A DNA stretch of 32,910 nt, from assembly GCA_947476825.1 (NCBI GenBank), contig CANJRV010000026.1, positions 1-32,910 of the forward strand, in the 5' to 3' direction. The translations under genes were made by a program, and so were the position numbers. A model generated the notes under the pieces. It was given only the letters and a program-made list of their open reading frames with translations. It did not search any database and had not been told where the DNA came from. This DNA is from Bacteroidota bacterium (GTDB lineage Bacteria; Bacteroidota; Bacteroidia; Chitinophagales; Chitinophagaceae). Within the stretch, counting starts at the first letter, position 1. The number at the start of each line of letters is the position of its first letter. Shown here one piece after another: positions 1 to 8,945 of this stretch.

Positions 1-140
1 GATAGCCCAGCAACACTAAAAAATAAGGAGAATAACTTGGGCGGCGCACACGCTTTTCGTTCCAATCTTTTTGCTTGCTTCGCCGCAAAAAGGATTTCCA
101 CTACAATCGTTGCCGCAATGCATCCACTAAACAAACTCAT
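1..140 (-). CDS. Partial membrane protein of unknown function (5' end only)
   Basis: An open frame runs from an ATG at 140 off the left edge without a stop, giving about 46 N-terminal residues. The first 15 or so residues (SLFSGCIAATIVVEILFAA) are hydrophobic enough for a membrane segment. A basic stretch (KQAKRLERK) and a second hydrophobic patch follow. The ATG lies 7 bp after the stop of the upstream efflux pump gene on the same strand, so it is probably the fourth gene of that operon. I do not recognise the family, and too little is visible to assign a function. Confidence 0.5.
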   Translation of the reverse strand, partial: MSLFSGCIAATIVVEILFAAKQAKRLERKACAPPKLFSLFFSVAGL

Positions 141-147
141 TTTCTCA

Positions 148-1722
148 TTAAATATTTTGTTTGGCCTTTTTCATTTTATAGGTTTTAGCAAATAAAATTA
201 AAGGCAAAATACAAAGTACAAACAGTGCCATGTATTGAAAAATGTTGATATAGGTAAGTATATAGGCTTGTTTAAAAACTATGCCATCAAGTATTGTATA
301 CGTTTGTTTGGTAGCGATAGCTGCATCGCTTGTATTGCGCATCAGGGCTTGTGAAACAGTATTCACCCGTTCGATTGTAGCAGCATCATAAGTAGACAAA
401 CTGCTTAACAAATCGGCTCGATGTTGGGCAGATAATCTATCCGAAAAAACACCTATTAAAGCTACACTGATAGATCCACCTATTTGTCGTATCATACTAC
501 TCAAGCCTGAGGCAGAGGCAATATCACGTCCTTCTAAACCACCCAAAATCATATTGGTGAGTGGAACAAATAATAAACCTAAACCAAAGCCACGCAATAT
601 TAATGGCCAGAAAAATTCTGAAGAAGCAGTAGCTGGTGTAATGATAGTGGAGCACCAAAACACAAAGCAAGCTGTAATCATAAATCCTGCTGCAATGAGG
701 AATTTAGGTTGTGCTCCTTTTTGCAAACTCATACCCACCAAAGGCATACACATCCCGGTGAGTAAAGCACCAGGTGTAAATAATGCACCTGTTTGCTGTG
801 CCGTAAAACCAAGAAAACGTTGCATATAAATAGGAATAATAAAAACAGTTCCAAATAATACGAACCCCAAAATAAAACTCATGGTAACACCAATAGAGAC
901 ATTTCCTTTTTTAAGAACTCGCAAATCAACGATAGGGTTTTTGACGGTCAATTCACGCCAAATAAATCCAATAATGGAAACTACAGAAATTATAAATACG
1001 GTTAAAATATAGCGAGATTCAAACCAATCTTCTTGTTCGCCTTGTTCTAAAAATAATTGCAATCCGCCAATGCCAGCAATCAGTAAACCCATACCTAACC
1101 AATCTACACCGCCTTCCATTTTTTTCTGAAAAGGATTATTCCTAATGTATTTGATAGTTAAAAAAACTGCGATAATACCAAAAGGAACATTTACGTAAAA
1201 AATAACTGGCCAAGAAAAATGATCTATTAAATAACCACCAAATAAAGGACCTAATGTTGGACCCAAAATGACACCCATCCCAAACATAGCACTTGCCATT
1301 CCTAGTTTTTCCTTCGGATAAATTTCTGCCAATATAGATTGTGAAGTTGCTATCAAAGCCCCACCACCAATGCCTTGTATGAATCGCCAAAAAACCAACA
1401 TCCATATACTAGTGGATTGTCCGCACATGAAGGAAGCGATGGTGAAAATGGCTACTGAACAAGCGAAATAATTTTTTCGACCAAACTGTGAAGACAACCA
1501 ACCACTCATAGGCACTACGATCACATTGGCAATGGCATAGGCTGCTATCACCCAACTTACTTCGCTAAAGGTGGCACCAAGATTACCAGCCAAGGTAGTA
1601 GTTGCTACATTTACAATGGTCGTATCTATCAATTCTAATAATGAACAAAGTATCACCGTGAGTGTAATAATCACTCGCCGCGCACCGTATTCTACTAAAC
1701 TATTTGGATCTGGGTTACTCAT
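148..1722 (-). CDS. emrB: DHA2-family MFS drug efflux permease (EmrB/QacA type)
   Basis: This 524-residue inner membrane protein has the length and hydrophobic pattern of the 14-helix DHA2 drug:proton antiporters. Visible family motifs are ELIDTTIVNVA in helix 1, the motif A loop GWLSSQFGRKN after helix 2, RFIQGIGGGALIATSQSI (motif B) in helix 4, and GVILGPTLGPLFGGYLI (motif C, antiporter) in helix 5. A long loop before the C-terminal helix is typical of EmrB. It lies 15 bp after the HlyD-type adaptor gene, which itself follows a TolC-type channel gene. The three should form a tripartite pump exporting hydrophobic compounds across both membranes. The substrate cannot be read from sequence. 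No regulator gene is visible, though one could lie beyond the left edge. Confidence 0.93.
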   Translation of the reverse strand: MSNPDPNSLVEYGARRVIITLTVILCSLLELIDTTIVNVATTTLAGNLGATFSEVSWVIAAYAIANVIVVPMSGWLSSQFGRKNYFACSVAIFTIASFMCGQSTSIWMLVFWRFIQGIGGGALIATSQSILAEIYPKEKLGMASAMFGMGVILGPTLGPLFGGYLIDHFSWPVIFYVNVPFGIIAVFLTIKYIRNNPFQKKMEGGVDWLGMGLLIAGIGGLQLFLEQGEQEDWFESRYILTVFIISVVSIIGFIWRELTVKNPIVDLRVLKKGNVSIGVTMSFILGFVLFGTVFIIPIYMQRFLGFTAQQTGALFTPGALLTGMCMPLVGMSLQKGAQPKFLIAAGFMITACFVFWCSTIITPATASSEFFWPLILRGFGLGLLFVPLTNMILGGLEGRDIASASGLSSMIRQIGGSISVALIGVFSDRLSAQHRADLLSSLSTYDAATIERVNTVSQALMRNTSDAAIATKQTYTILDGIVFKQAYILTYINIFQYMALFVLCILPLILFAKTYKMKKAKQNI

Positions 1723-1737
1723 GAATAAATGAAAACA

Positions 1738-2826
1738 TTAAGACACACGAACTACCACTTTTACATTCATACCAGCGCGTAACTCTTTGCTTTTATTTGT
1801 ATTTTTAATGGATATTCGGACAGGAATTCTTTGTACTATTTTTACAAAATTACCAGAAGAATTATCTGGTGGCAATAATGAAAATTTAGAACCGGTAGCG
1901 GCACTAAAACTTTCTATTTCCCCTTCAAAAATATCGTTCGGATAGGCATCTACCTTGATGTTTACTTTTTGTCCCACTTGCATTTTTTCCAATTGGGTTT
2001 CTTTGAAATTTGCAGTGATCCAAAGTGAGCTTTCGTCAACAATAGAAAATAAATTTTGACCTACCGAAACCAATTGACCCAATTGTACATTCTTACGTGA
2101 AACATAACCAGTAATTGGAGAAACTACAGTGGCATAGCTCAATTGTAATTTAGCAAAATCCAATTCAGATTGCTTTTGTTCGATGGTCAATTGTGCCAAT
2201 GAAATTTGCTTCGCAGCACTGCCTTCTTGTGCCGATGTAACGGATGTTTGCACTTGGCTTACATCCTTTTGTTTTTCTGCAATTTGCAATAACTTTTCTG
2301 CCAATTCTTTCTCCGCTTGAATGCCATCAAATTGTTGTTGTGTCACAGACTTCGAAGCCAATAAATTCTGATATCGTTTAAAATCTTCAGTGGCTTTCCA
2401 TACTCGAATTTTTGCCGATTCGATGTTTGCTTCTGAGGTACCAATATTACTTGTACTCACTTGTGAAGAGGCGTTCGCGGTATGCACATTAGCACGCACA
2501 ACTTCCAAATTTGCTTTGGCATTTTGCAATGCAATTTCGGCTTGCTTCACTTTAATTTGCAAGTCTCTATCATCGATTCGAAGTAAAGTATCACCAGCCT
2601 TGATATACAAATTTTCTTTTACGTTTAATGCGGTTACATAACCTGCAATTCGTGTAGTAATCGGACTAATATTACATTCGATTTGCGAATTTTCTGTGTC
2701 TTCATTTTGCAATGCATATTGTATTTTTTTGACACCAAAAAATGCGACAGTAAGTAGTACAAAAACGATAATGATTTGCTTTACAAATCCTTTCTTTTTT
2801 TGGGGGGTGGTCGTGGTTTCTTCCAT
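1738..2826 (-). CDS. emrA: HlyD/EmrA-family periplasmic adaptor subunit
   Basis: The 362-residue protein has a short basic N-terminus (KKKGFVKQ), a single membrane anchor at about residues 17-33, then the membrane-fusion-protein fold. A biotinyl-lipoyl half-motif (ITTRIAGYVTALNVKENLYI) comes first, then a long alanine- and glutamine-rich coiled-coil hairpin at about 85-225. The second lipoyl half (ATVVSPITGYVSRKNVQLGQ) and a beta-barrel domain (LWITANFKETQLEKMQVGQK) follow. This is the EmrA/HlyD arrangement that bridges an MFS pump to a TolC channel. It sits between those two genes with gaps of 11 and 15 bp, so one mRNA is likely. The poly-Pro/Lys start (TTTTPQKKKG) is cytoplasmic. The family call is firm; the gene symbol is by analogy. 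Confidence 0.92.
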   Translation of the reverse strand: MEETTTTPQKKKGFVKQIIIVFVLLTVAFFGVKKIQYALQNEDTENSQIECNISPITTRIAGYVTALNVKENLYIKAGDTLLRIDDRDLQIKVKQAEIALQNAKANLEVVRANVHTANASSQVSTSNIGTSEANIESAKIRVWKATEDFKRYQNLLASKSVTQQQFDGIQAEKELAEKLLQIAEKQKDVSQVQTSVTSAQEGSAAKQISLAQLTIEQKQSELDFAKLQLSYATVVSPITGYVSRKNVQLGQLVSVGQNLFSIVDESSLWITANFKETQLEKMQVGQKVNIKVDAYPNDIFEGEIESFSAATGSKFSLLPPDNSSGNFVKIVQRIPVRISIKNTNKSKELRAGMNVKVVVRVS

Positions 2827-2837
2827 CTTATTTTATT

Positions 2838-4175
2838 TTATTCTCCAGTAGTTTTAATTAATTTTTGATATGCCAATGATGCATCTATGCTAGCGTTGAT
2901 GACATTAATTTCTGCTTGTAAAAGTTGAATATCACCATCCAATAAATCGGTAATCACATTGATATGATTATCTACTTTATTTTTCAATACACGTACATTT
3001 TCTATTGCATATAATTTAGCTTTATTGGCAAGATCTATTTTAAGTAAAGACAATTTATAATTTTGGTATTGGCTGTACACCTCTTGTTTAATAGCATCTA
3101 CAAGAATATCCTTATTGAGTTGCAATTGAAACGTATTTAATTTGGCTTCGGTAACTGCTGTTTTATTGGTATACAAAAGTGTTGGATTCCAAGTTACAGA
3201 AGCACCAAGATCCAAAGTTCCTTTGAAGGCAGCTTCATTGGGAAATACTCTTTGGTTCGGGTTATTTAAATAACCGTTTCCACCAACTGCAATTACGGGA
3301 TATACATTTCCGCTCACTACTTTGGTATTAAATTCGGCTGCTTTCTTTCGAGCGTCTAAGGCTTGCAATTCTATTCTATTTTTCATAGCCATTTGCAAAT
3401 AGTCCTCTGCAACTACAGCGGATACAGTAAAATTACCTGGGTTATTTAAAACCAATTTAGTATAGGTATTCAAACCCAATAACAAATCCAAATTATAATT
3501 ACTTATTTCCAAACTCGTTTCAATTTCTTGCAAGCTGGTTTCCAAATTAGATTTATTCAAGCTGGCTTTCATTACATCAATTTCCAATGCCATTCCATTT
3601 TGTTGAAAATTAGTGATGTCTATCAATCTTGCATTCGCTTGCTCAATAGAATTCTCTACATATTTTTTGGATTGCATCAATTTGAGAAATTGATAATACG
3701 CTTGTATGATATTGTACTTAATGTCTAATTTATCTTTATCTGTATCCAATCGAATCGCCTGCTCCAAACATTTTATATTCTCTTCTGTATTGGTCAATCT
3801 AAAACCATTAAAAATATTATAGGAAATAGATGCACGATTCGAAAATTGATTGAGTATTTGCGGATTCAATGTCTTGTATACACCCGGTGCCAACTCAACC
3901 GTAAAGGGAGTTATATTGTCACTAAGACGGTTATACTGTGCTGATAAATTAATATTTGGAATAAATACATTTTTCATTTGCTCCATTCTATTTTGTATCA
4001 ATTCAATTTTATTGCGCGATACTTGTAAGGTTTTGCTATTCTGCAAACCCAATGTGATGGCTTCTTCTAGCGAAATGGACTGTGTCGTTTGTGCGATGGA
4101 TGGTAAAAATACCAGATTCAGTAGGAAACTAAAGCCAATAAAAATCCATGTATAAAATCTTGTATTTATCTGCAT
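2838..4175 (-). CDS. tolC: TolC-family outer membrane efflux channel
   Basis: From the chosen start this is a 445-residue outer membrane factor. It has a signal peptide (basic MQINTRF, hydrophobic core, cleavage near PSIAQ) followed by the usual ISLEEAITLGLQNSKTLQ opening of the TolC repeat. Two similar halves rich in amphipathic helices follow, as in the trimeric alpha-barrel channels. It is the first gene of the efflux operon and should supply the exit duct for the adaptor and pump. An in-frame TTG at 4205 is unlikely as a start because it lies inside a TAnnTTTG promoter box. ATGs at 4187 and 4175 both remain possible; 4175 gives the cleaner signal peptide. Confidence 0.9.
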   Translation of the reverse strand: MQINTRFYTWIFIGFSFLLNLVFLPSIAQTTQSISLEEAITLGLQNSKTLQVSRNKIELIQNRMEQMKNVFIPNINLSAQYNRLSDNITPFTVELAPGVYKTLNPQILNQFSNRASISYNIFNGFRLTNTEENIKCLEQAIRLDTDKDKLDIKYNIIQAYYQFLKLMQSKKYVENSIEQANARLIDITNFQQNGMALEIDVMKASLNKSNLETSLQEIETSLEISNYNLDLLLGLNTYTKLVLNNPGNFTVSAVVAEDYLQMAMKNRIELQALDARKKAAEFNTKVVSGNVYPVIAVGGNGYLNNPNQRVFPNEAAFKGTLDLGASVTWNPTLLYTNKTAVTEAKLNTFQLQLNKDILVDAIKQEVYSQYQNYKLSLLKIDLANKAKLYAIENVRVLKNKVDNHINVITDLLDGDIQLLQAEINVINASIDASLAYQKLIKTTGE

Positions 4176-4202
4176 ATTTTCTACCATTTGTAAGTCAGCC
4201 GA

Positions 4203-4210
4203 CAAAAGTA
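4203..4210 (-). promoter_or_regulatory. Putative -7 promoter box for the efflux operon
   Basis: On the minus strand these bases read TACTTTTG, a perfect match to the Bacteroidota sigma-70 -7 consensus TAnnTTTG. It is about 16-28 nt before the two candidate start codons of the TolC-type gene. I see no convincing -33 TTG element at the usual spacing, so this is a motif match only. Confidence 0.5.
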
Positions 4211-4277
4211 AACATTCAAAGCAGATATACCGTATTAAGCTTGTGTACTATGGGCTATTAACATAAAAATTGAAAGT

Positions 4278-4340
4278 AGTAAGTCATAAGTCGTAAGTCA
4301 TAAGTAGTAAGTCGTAAGTAAAAAGTAGAAAGCAAAAAGC
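4278..4340. repeat. Nine degenerate 7-bp tandem units
   Basis: The intergenic DNA reads as nine successive heptamers: AGTAAGT, CATAAGT, CGTAAGT, CATAAGT, AGTAAGT, CGTAAGT, then AAAAAGT, AGAAAGC and AAAAAGC. The phase is exact over 63 bp although the units vary. It lies in the gap between the divergent TolC-type and mtgA genes. Similar 7-bp-phased DNA recurs at 17069-17110 and 17322-17349. Confidence 0.75.
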
Positions 4341-4427
4341 ATGTACAATTAAGCATCTACAATTCACCATTCAAAATGAACATGATTGTTTTGCTTATTG
4401 GTTAGACGCATCATGGTCATCACAAGA

Positions 4428-5210
4428 ATGAAAAAAATCATAGTTCCGACAATACTTTTCAACTTCAAGCTTTTTATTACATTTACATTCTTATATTTTC
4501 CTGTGGTAAAAACAAAACCTAAGTCTTCGATATTTAAAAAAATAAAAAAGTTCATCTTCATTCTGTTGATCGCAAATTTGACTTTTATTATTTTAACAAA
4601 ATGGATCAACACGCCCATTACAACGGTGATGATTAGCTCATTAATCAAAGGAAATGGATTGCAAAGAGATTATATTTCTTATGATGAAATGGGGCGCAAC
4701 TGCAAGCTAGCCGTGATTTGTTCCGAAGATCAATTGTTCCCTGATCACAATGGATTTGATTTTGATGCTATTAAAAAAGCCATCAAATACAATAATGATC
4801 CAAAGCATAAAAAGACGAGAGGCGCAAGTACGATCTCGCAACAAACCGCTAAAAATGTTTTTTTGTGGAATGGTCGCGATTGGTTTCGCAAAGGATTAGA
4901 AGTGTATCATACCTTCATGATAGAATTGATTTGGGGCAAAAAAAGAATTTTAGAAACTTACCTCAATGTCGCCGAAATGGGTAAAGGCATTTTTGGTATT
5001 CAAGCCGCTGCACAATTTTATTTTCATAAAAATGCAAATGAATTAACTAGAAGTGAAGCCGCATGGATAGCTTCTGTATTGCCCAATCCCGTAATGTATC
5101 AAGTAGGAAAACCATCCTCACTTATTGTTAGAAGACATAATTGGATAGTTTCACAAATGAATCATTTAGATGACGATCCTGAGACCATGAAATTGATTAA
5201 TGACAAGTGA
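4428..5210 (+). CDS. mtgA: Monofunctional peptidoglycan glycosyltransferase MtgA (GT51)
   Basis: The enzyme polymerises lipid II into glycan strands at the outer face of the inner membrane. GT51 motifs are in order: SEDQLFPDHNGFDFDAI with the catalytic Glu of the ED pair, RGASTISQQTAKNVFLW, and KKRILETYLNVAEMGKGIFG, followed by AAAQFYF and a SEAAWIASVLPNP end. There is no transpeptidase domain, so it is the monofunctional class. The ATG at 4428 gives 260 residues with two N-terminal hydrophobic stretches, one more than usual. An in-frame GTG at 4503 would give about 235 residues with one anchor, close to the usual family length; an ATG at 4413 is also possible. It stands alone and converges on the next gene through a shared hairpin. 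Confidence 0.93.
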   Translation: MKKIIVPTILFNFKLFITFTFLYFPVVKTKPKSSIFKKIKKFIFILLIANLTFIILTKWINTPITTVMISSLIKGNGLQRDYISYDEMGRNCKLAVICSEDQLFPDHNGFDFDAIKKAIKYNNDPKHKKTRGASTISQQTAKNVFLWNGRDWFRKGLEVYHTFMIELIWGKKRILETYLNVAEMGKGIFGIQAAAQFYFHKNANELTRSEAAWIASVLPNPVMYQVGKPSSLIVRRHNWIVSQMNHLDDDPETMKLINDK

Positions 5211-5269
5211 TAGCAACAGTATTTGTAAATAGCCCAAAGACTTATGCGCAAATGCTAGATGTTATTAAA

Positions 5270-5306
5270 CTGTAGCGTATTTTTTGAAAAAAAATAAATG
5301 CTACAG
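5270..5306. terminator. Bidirectional hairpin terminator
   Basis: CTGTAGC at 5270-5276 pairs with GCTACAG at 5300-5306. Inside, TATTTTTT can pair with the A-run at 5287-5294, giving a long AT-rich stem. It lies between the converging mtgA and Asp-box protein genes, 2 bp beyond the stop codon of the latter, and the T and A runs suit termination on both strands. Confidence 0.6.
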
Positions 5307-5308
5307 GG

Positions 5309-8300
5309 TTACTCCATTTTCAACATGATCAAACCTATCTTTTTATCACGAACTGTTTCGTTATAAGCCGCCACTTCGTGTTGCAGTATAGATTGAAAAG
5401 CAGCAATTTCTTTATCTATTTTCGAAGCGATTTCTACATAGCCATCTTGTGCAGCTTGCGACGGCGCAGTGTCTTGATTGGCAGCATCAAAAATACTAGA
5501 TAGCTTATCATTCAAACGAATCGGAAAGTTCAATACATCTTGTCCGCTCTTGGCTTTGTTTTGGTATAATTTACTTTCAATTGCACTCACTTTTTGACAA
5601 ATGATTTTACCCAATGAATCTAAATCTTTTGGATATGCATTTCCCATTTTACTACTCAATGCATTGATTTGCGATTGTATATCTCTTATTTTTAAAATAG
5701 TTTGTTGCGTCTCTTTAAACTTATTTTTTACTTTATTTAGAAAGGTAAACTGTTTTTCATAATCTTCATTGGATATGGTAAAGTTTGGATCTTTGAGAAT
5801 AGTAAATGGCATATCCACCGAATCATTTCCTATTTTGATACGGGCTACATACTTGCCTGGCGGGGCTTTATAATTACCCACATTGCCATTCCATAGTACC
5901 ATGTCTTTGATACTTTCAACTCCTTTTACCTGCAAGTTCCATTGAAAAACATTCATGCCTTTTTCTACTTCACGTAAATCTTCTTTATCGCTGCTTTGGG
6001 AACTAAAAGTTCGCAATAAACTGTCTTTATACCATATTTGCATGCTGGCTTTCATTGTATCGTTCCAATCTTTTACCCAATAATCTATATGCATGCCGCC
6101 GATAGGATTCATACCTTCATTGATTGCATTTTTATTTTGGTAACCGCCCATACGGTAAAAACTATTCGGTGTAAATACATGTAATTTTTTGGAAAGAATT
6201 TTATCATCCACTTGATGTAAAAAACTTAAATTATCCAATATCCAAAAACTTCTACCTTGTGTAGCAACAATTAAATCTCCATCTTTTATACATAAATCAG
6301 TAATTGGAACTGGAGGTAAATTGAGTTGGAAAGGTTCCCAATTTTCGCCATCATCTTTACTGATATACATTCCCTTTTCGGTGCCACAATACAACCATCC
6401 TTTTTGTACAGGATCTGCTCTTAAACATCTTGTAAAATGATTGTCTGGAATGCCGTTTGTAATAGAAGTCCAGGTTTCACCATAATCGGTGGTCTTATAC
6501 ATGTATGGCGTTTCATCATCCAATTTATATCTTGTACCAACTATATAACAAGTACCTGCATCATAGGGCGAGGCTTCTATACAATTGATCATCATCCATG
6601 CTGGCATACCTTTTGGGTTTACTTTTTTCCAATGTTCACCAGCATCCCGGCTCACATGCACAAGTCCATCGTCACTGCCGCACCATAAAATATTTTCTTT
6701 TACAGGACTTTCTGCTATCGCAAAAATGGTGCAATAATATTCAACGCCAGTATTGTCTTTGGTGATGATGCCACCACTCGGAGCTTGTTTGCTTTTATCA
6801 TTTGTTGTCAAATCTGGTGAAATGATTTTCCAAGTTTGTCCTTCATCTTCTGTTACAAATAAATGATTGCCACCTGTGTATAATCGATGCGGATTATGTG
6901 GTGAAAAGAGTAATGGAAAATTCCATTGAAAACGATAGGTCAAACTATCGGCACCGGAGCCAATTGGCGAAACAGGATAGGCACTCACCGTTCTATTTTC
7001 GCCAGTATGGTGATTGAGTCTGGCAATATAGCCACCATAATTTCCACCATACACAATATCATCATTCAATGGATCTACTGCTATATGTCCACTTTCAAAT
7101 CCTGCTGTTGAACTCCAATCTTGTGCACCAATACTACCATCATACGTACGACTTAGAATACGCACACTGCTATTGTCTTGCTGACAACCCAATACACGAT
7201 ACGGAAAATGGTGATCTGTAGTAACACGGTAAAACTGTGCAGTAGCTTGGTTGTGGTAAGTGCTCCAATCATGCCCACCATCAAAACTAATTTGTGCACC
7301 GCCATCATCGGCAATGATCATACGCTCGCCATCTTCAGGATCTATCCATAAATTGTGGTGATCTCCATGTTGGGTTCTGATGTCTTGAAATGTTTTACCC
7401 CCATCTGTGCTTTTATGCATTTCTACATTGCAGATATAAACTAGATTTTCATTTTTTGGATCCACAAATACTTTACTAAAATACCAAGCTCTTTGTCTTA
7501 TTTTATTTTCATCATTTTGTTTGGTCCAGGTTTCACCGCCATCGCTACTCATGTATAATCCACCATGTTTGCATTCTATAATGGCATAAATTTTTTCGGT
7601 ATTAGAAGGACAAATTGCAAGACCAATAATGCCTAAAGTATCCTTAGGCAAACCTGGGTTTAAAGAAATATTTTTCCAAGTATCTCCACCATCCATACTT
7701 TTCCAAATGGCACTGCCCTCTCCACCACTTTCCATGCTATATGCATTTCGTTTCACACGCCAAGTAGACGCAAATAAAATATCAGGATTGCTTGGATCTA
7801 TGCTCATGTCTACAGCACCCACTTCATCATTTACGCTTAATGATTTTTGCCAATGTTTGCCACCATCTACTGTTTTGTAAACACCTCGTTCTTCATTGGC
7901 ACCAAATAAATGTCCGATGGCGCAACAATAAACGACCTCTGGATTTTTAGGATTAAATACAATTTTTGAAATATGCCGACTATCCTGCAAGCCAATGTTC
8001 TTCCATGTCTTACCACCATCCGTCGATTTCCACATGCCATTTCCTTCGCTTACATTGCCACGCAAAGTACTCTCGCCAGTGCCAACATAAATCAATAAAG
8101 GATCTGTAGGGCAAACTGCTATACTACCAATACTACCACCAAAATATTTATCTGAAATATTTTTCCAATTGTTGCCGCCATCTTTTGTTTGCCACACACC
8201 ACCACCCGTTGCGCCCATGTAAAACACTTGTTTGTTTTTGTAATCGCCACAAACGCCACTCGCTCTTCCACCACGAAAAGGTCCAATACAACGATAATTG

Positions 8301-8392
8301 TATTTTGTAAAAAGAAGTGAATCAGAAGGATAATGAGATTGACCAAAAATAAAACTTGGAAGCAAGCAAAGCAGCAGTAAGCATTTTTTCAT
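5309..8392 (-). CDS. Secreted Asp-box (BNR/VPS10-like) beta-propeller protein
   Basis: A 1027-residue exported protein with a signal peptide (MKKCLLLLCLLPSFIFGQ). The region from about residue 40 to 700 has some eleven Asp-boxes (S/T-x-D-x-G-x-x-W/F), for example TKDGGNNW, STDGGKTW, TVDGGKHW, SMDGGDTW, SSDGGETW, TTDYGETW and SKDDGENW. This is the pattern of the sialidase-like and sortilin (VPS10) propellers. The last 300 residues hold a beta-sandwich-like part and a helical stretch (EKQFTFLNKVKNKFKETQQ). Family members are common in Bacteroidota and often labelled glycosyl hydrolase, but no sialidase catalytic set is evident and the substrate is unknown. No T9SS sorting domain is seen at the C-terminus. 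It has its own strand with no operon partner. Confidence 0.85.
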   Translation of the reverse strand: MKKCLLLLCLLPSFIFGQSHYPSDSLLFTKYNYRCIGPFRGGRASGVCGDYKNKQVFYMGATGGGVWQTKDGGNNWKNISDKYFGGSIGSIAVCPTDPLLIYVGTGESTLRGNVSEGNGMWKSTDGGKTWKNIGLQDSRHISKIVFNPKNPEVVYCCAIGHLFGANEERGVYKTVDGGKHWQKSLSVNDEVGAVDMSIDPSNPDILFASTWRVKRNAYSMESGGEGSAIWKSMDGGDTWKNISLNPGLPKDTLGIIGLAICPSNTEKIYAIIECKHGGLYMSSDGGETWTKQNDENKIRQRAWYFSKVFVDPKNENLVYICNVEMHKSTDGGKTFQDIRTQHGDHHNLWIDPEDGERMIIADDGGAQISFDGGHDWSTYHNQATAQFYRVTTDHHFPYRVLGCQQDNSSVRILSRTYDGSIGAQDWSSTAGFESGHIAVDPLNDDIVYGGNYGGYIARLNHHTGENRTVSAYPVSPIGSGADSLTYRFQWNFPLLFSPHNPHRLYTGGNHLFVTEDEGQTWKIISPDLTTNDKSKQAPSGGIITKDNTGVEYYCTIFAIAESPVKENILWCGSDDGLVHVSRDAGEHWKKVNPKGMPAWMMINCIEASPYDAGTCYIVGTRYKLDDETPYMYKTTDYGETWTSITNGIPDNHFTRCLRADPVQKGWLYCGTEKGMYISKDDGENWEPFQLNLPPVPITDLCIKDGDLIVATQGRSFWILDNLSFLHQVDDKILSKKLHVFTPNSFYRMGGYQNKNAINEGMNPIGGMHIDYWVKDWNDTMKASMQIWYKDSLLRTFSSQSSDKEDLREVEKGMNVFQWNLQVKGVESIKDMVLWNGNVGNYKAPPGKYVARIKIGNDSVDMPFTILKDPNFTISNEDYEKQFTFLNKVKNKFKETQQTILKIRDIQSQINALSSKMGNAYPKDLDSLGKIICQKVSAIESKLYQNKAKSGQDVLNFPIRLNDKLSSIFDAANQDTAPSQAAQDGYVEIASKIDKEIAAFQSILQHEVAAYNETVRDKKIGLIMLKME

Positions 8393-8442
8393 GATGTGAA
8401 AATAAGAATTTGAAAAACAATTTTGGAGAAAAAAATTTACTA

Positions 8443-8509
8443 TATCGCAGAGTCACGAGGCGGAGACTTTTTAGGGAGTTAAGTGGTCATGTTTGCCTCA
8501 GTTGCGATA
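8443..8509. repeat. Small inverted-repeat element, copy 1
   Basis: The stretch is bounded by a perfect 7-bp inverted repeat, TATCGCA at 8443-8449 and TGCGATA at 8503-8509. It contains a 38-bp core (8446-8483) that matches 34 of 38 bases of a second copy at 8835-8872. It lies upstream of the antitoxin gene. Confidence 0.6.
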
Positions 8510-8583
8510 GGCTGAGATTCAATATCTTTTTAAAACTGACGTACGTAAAATTATTTTTTTACATTTACTTTAAATTTTGATTT

Positions 8584-8787
8584 ATGACAATTGAAAGAAC
8601 GAAAAACGAAGTGATTTTTAGACTTCCTAACAACATTAATTTAGATGACTTGCAAGACTTTGCTGATTATTTTCAGTATCGAACTATTACCAAAAAATCA
8701 AAGGCCTCACAAACGGAAGTCGATAATTTGGTTAAAGAAATTAAGAAAGGCAGATGGGATAAGACTAGAAAACAACTAGATTTATGA
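8584..8787 (+). CDS. Antitoxin of a PIN-type toxin-antitoxin pair
   Basis: A 67-residue, highly charged protein. Its N-terminal half (KNEVIFRLPNNINLDDLQDF) looks like a small beta/helix DNA-binding part. The C-terminal half, rich in lysine (KASQTEVDNLVKEIKKGRWD), is the likely toxin-binding tail. The stop codon overlaps the ATG of the next gene as ATGA (8784-8787), the coupling usual for type II pairs, and that next gene starts like a PIN nuclease. The toxin is now truncated, so the antitoxin may be a relic or may act on a toxin encoded elsewhere. The DNA-binding family is not clear to me; the antitoxin call rests mainly on size and context. Confidence 0.7.
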   Translation: MTIERTKNEVIFRLPNNINLDDLQDFADYFQYRTITKKSKASQTEVDNLVKEIKKGRWDKTRKQLDL

Positions 8788-8945
8788 GAGTTGTAGTTGA
8801 TACAAATATTGCTTTCAGTGCCATTCCACAACACCGCAGAGTCCCGAGGCGGAGACTCTTCGGGGAGTTAAGGAGGTTTGTAGGTATTCCTTCTCCGCAG
8901 ATGTGTCCTCTGCACTTATCATGTATGCTAGTAAAATGTTTGTGA
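8784..8945 (+). pseudogene. Truncated PIN-domain toxin, interrupted by inserted element
   Basis: The reading begins MRVVVDTNIAFSAI, the classic first strand of PIN nucleases with the first catalytic Asp in VDTN. After residue 14 the similarity stops: the next codons (PQHRRVPRRRLFGELRR) run into a repeat element at 8835 and end at a chance stop at 8945. A PIN toxin normally has about 130 residues, with acidic residues near positions 40, 90 and 110, and none of that is present. I looked beyond the element for the rest of the gene and did not find it. The ORF is therefore a 5' remnant. It overlaps the antitoxin by 4 bp. Confidence 0.72.

Noticed and set aside
4176-4205. TTG start for the TolC-type gene at 4205
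   Set aside because: The codon lies inside the TACTTTTG box, so it would precede the transcript start; a downstream ATG gives a proper signal peptide.
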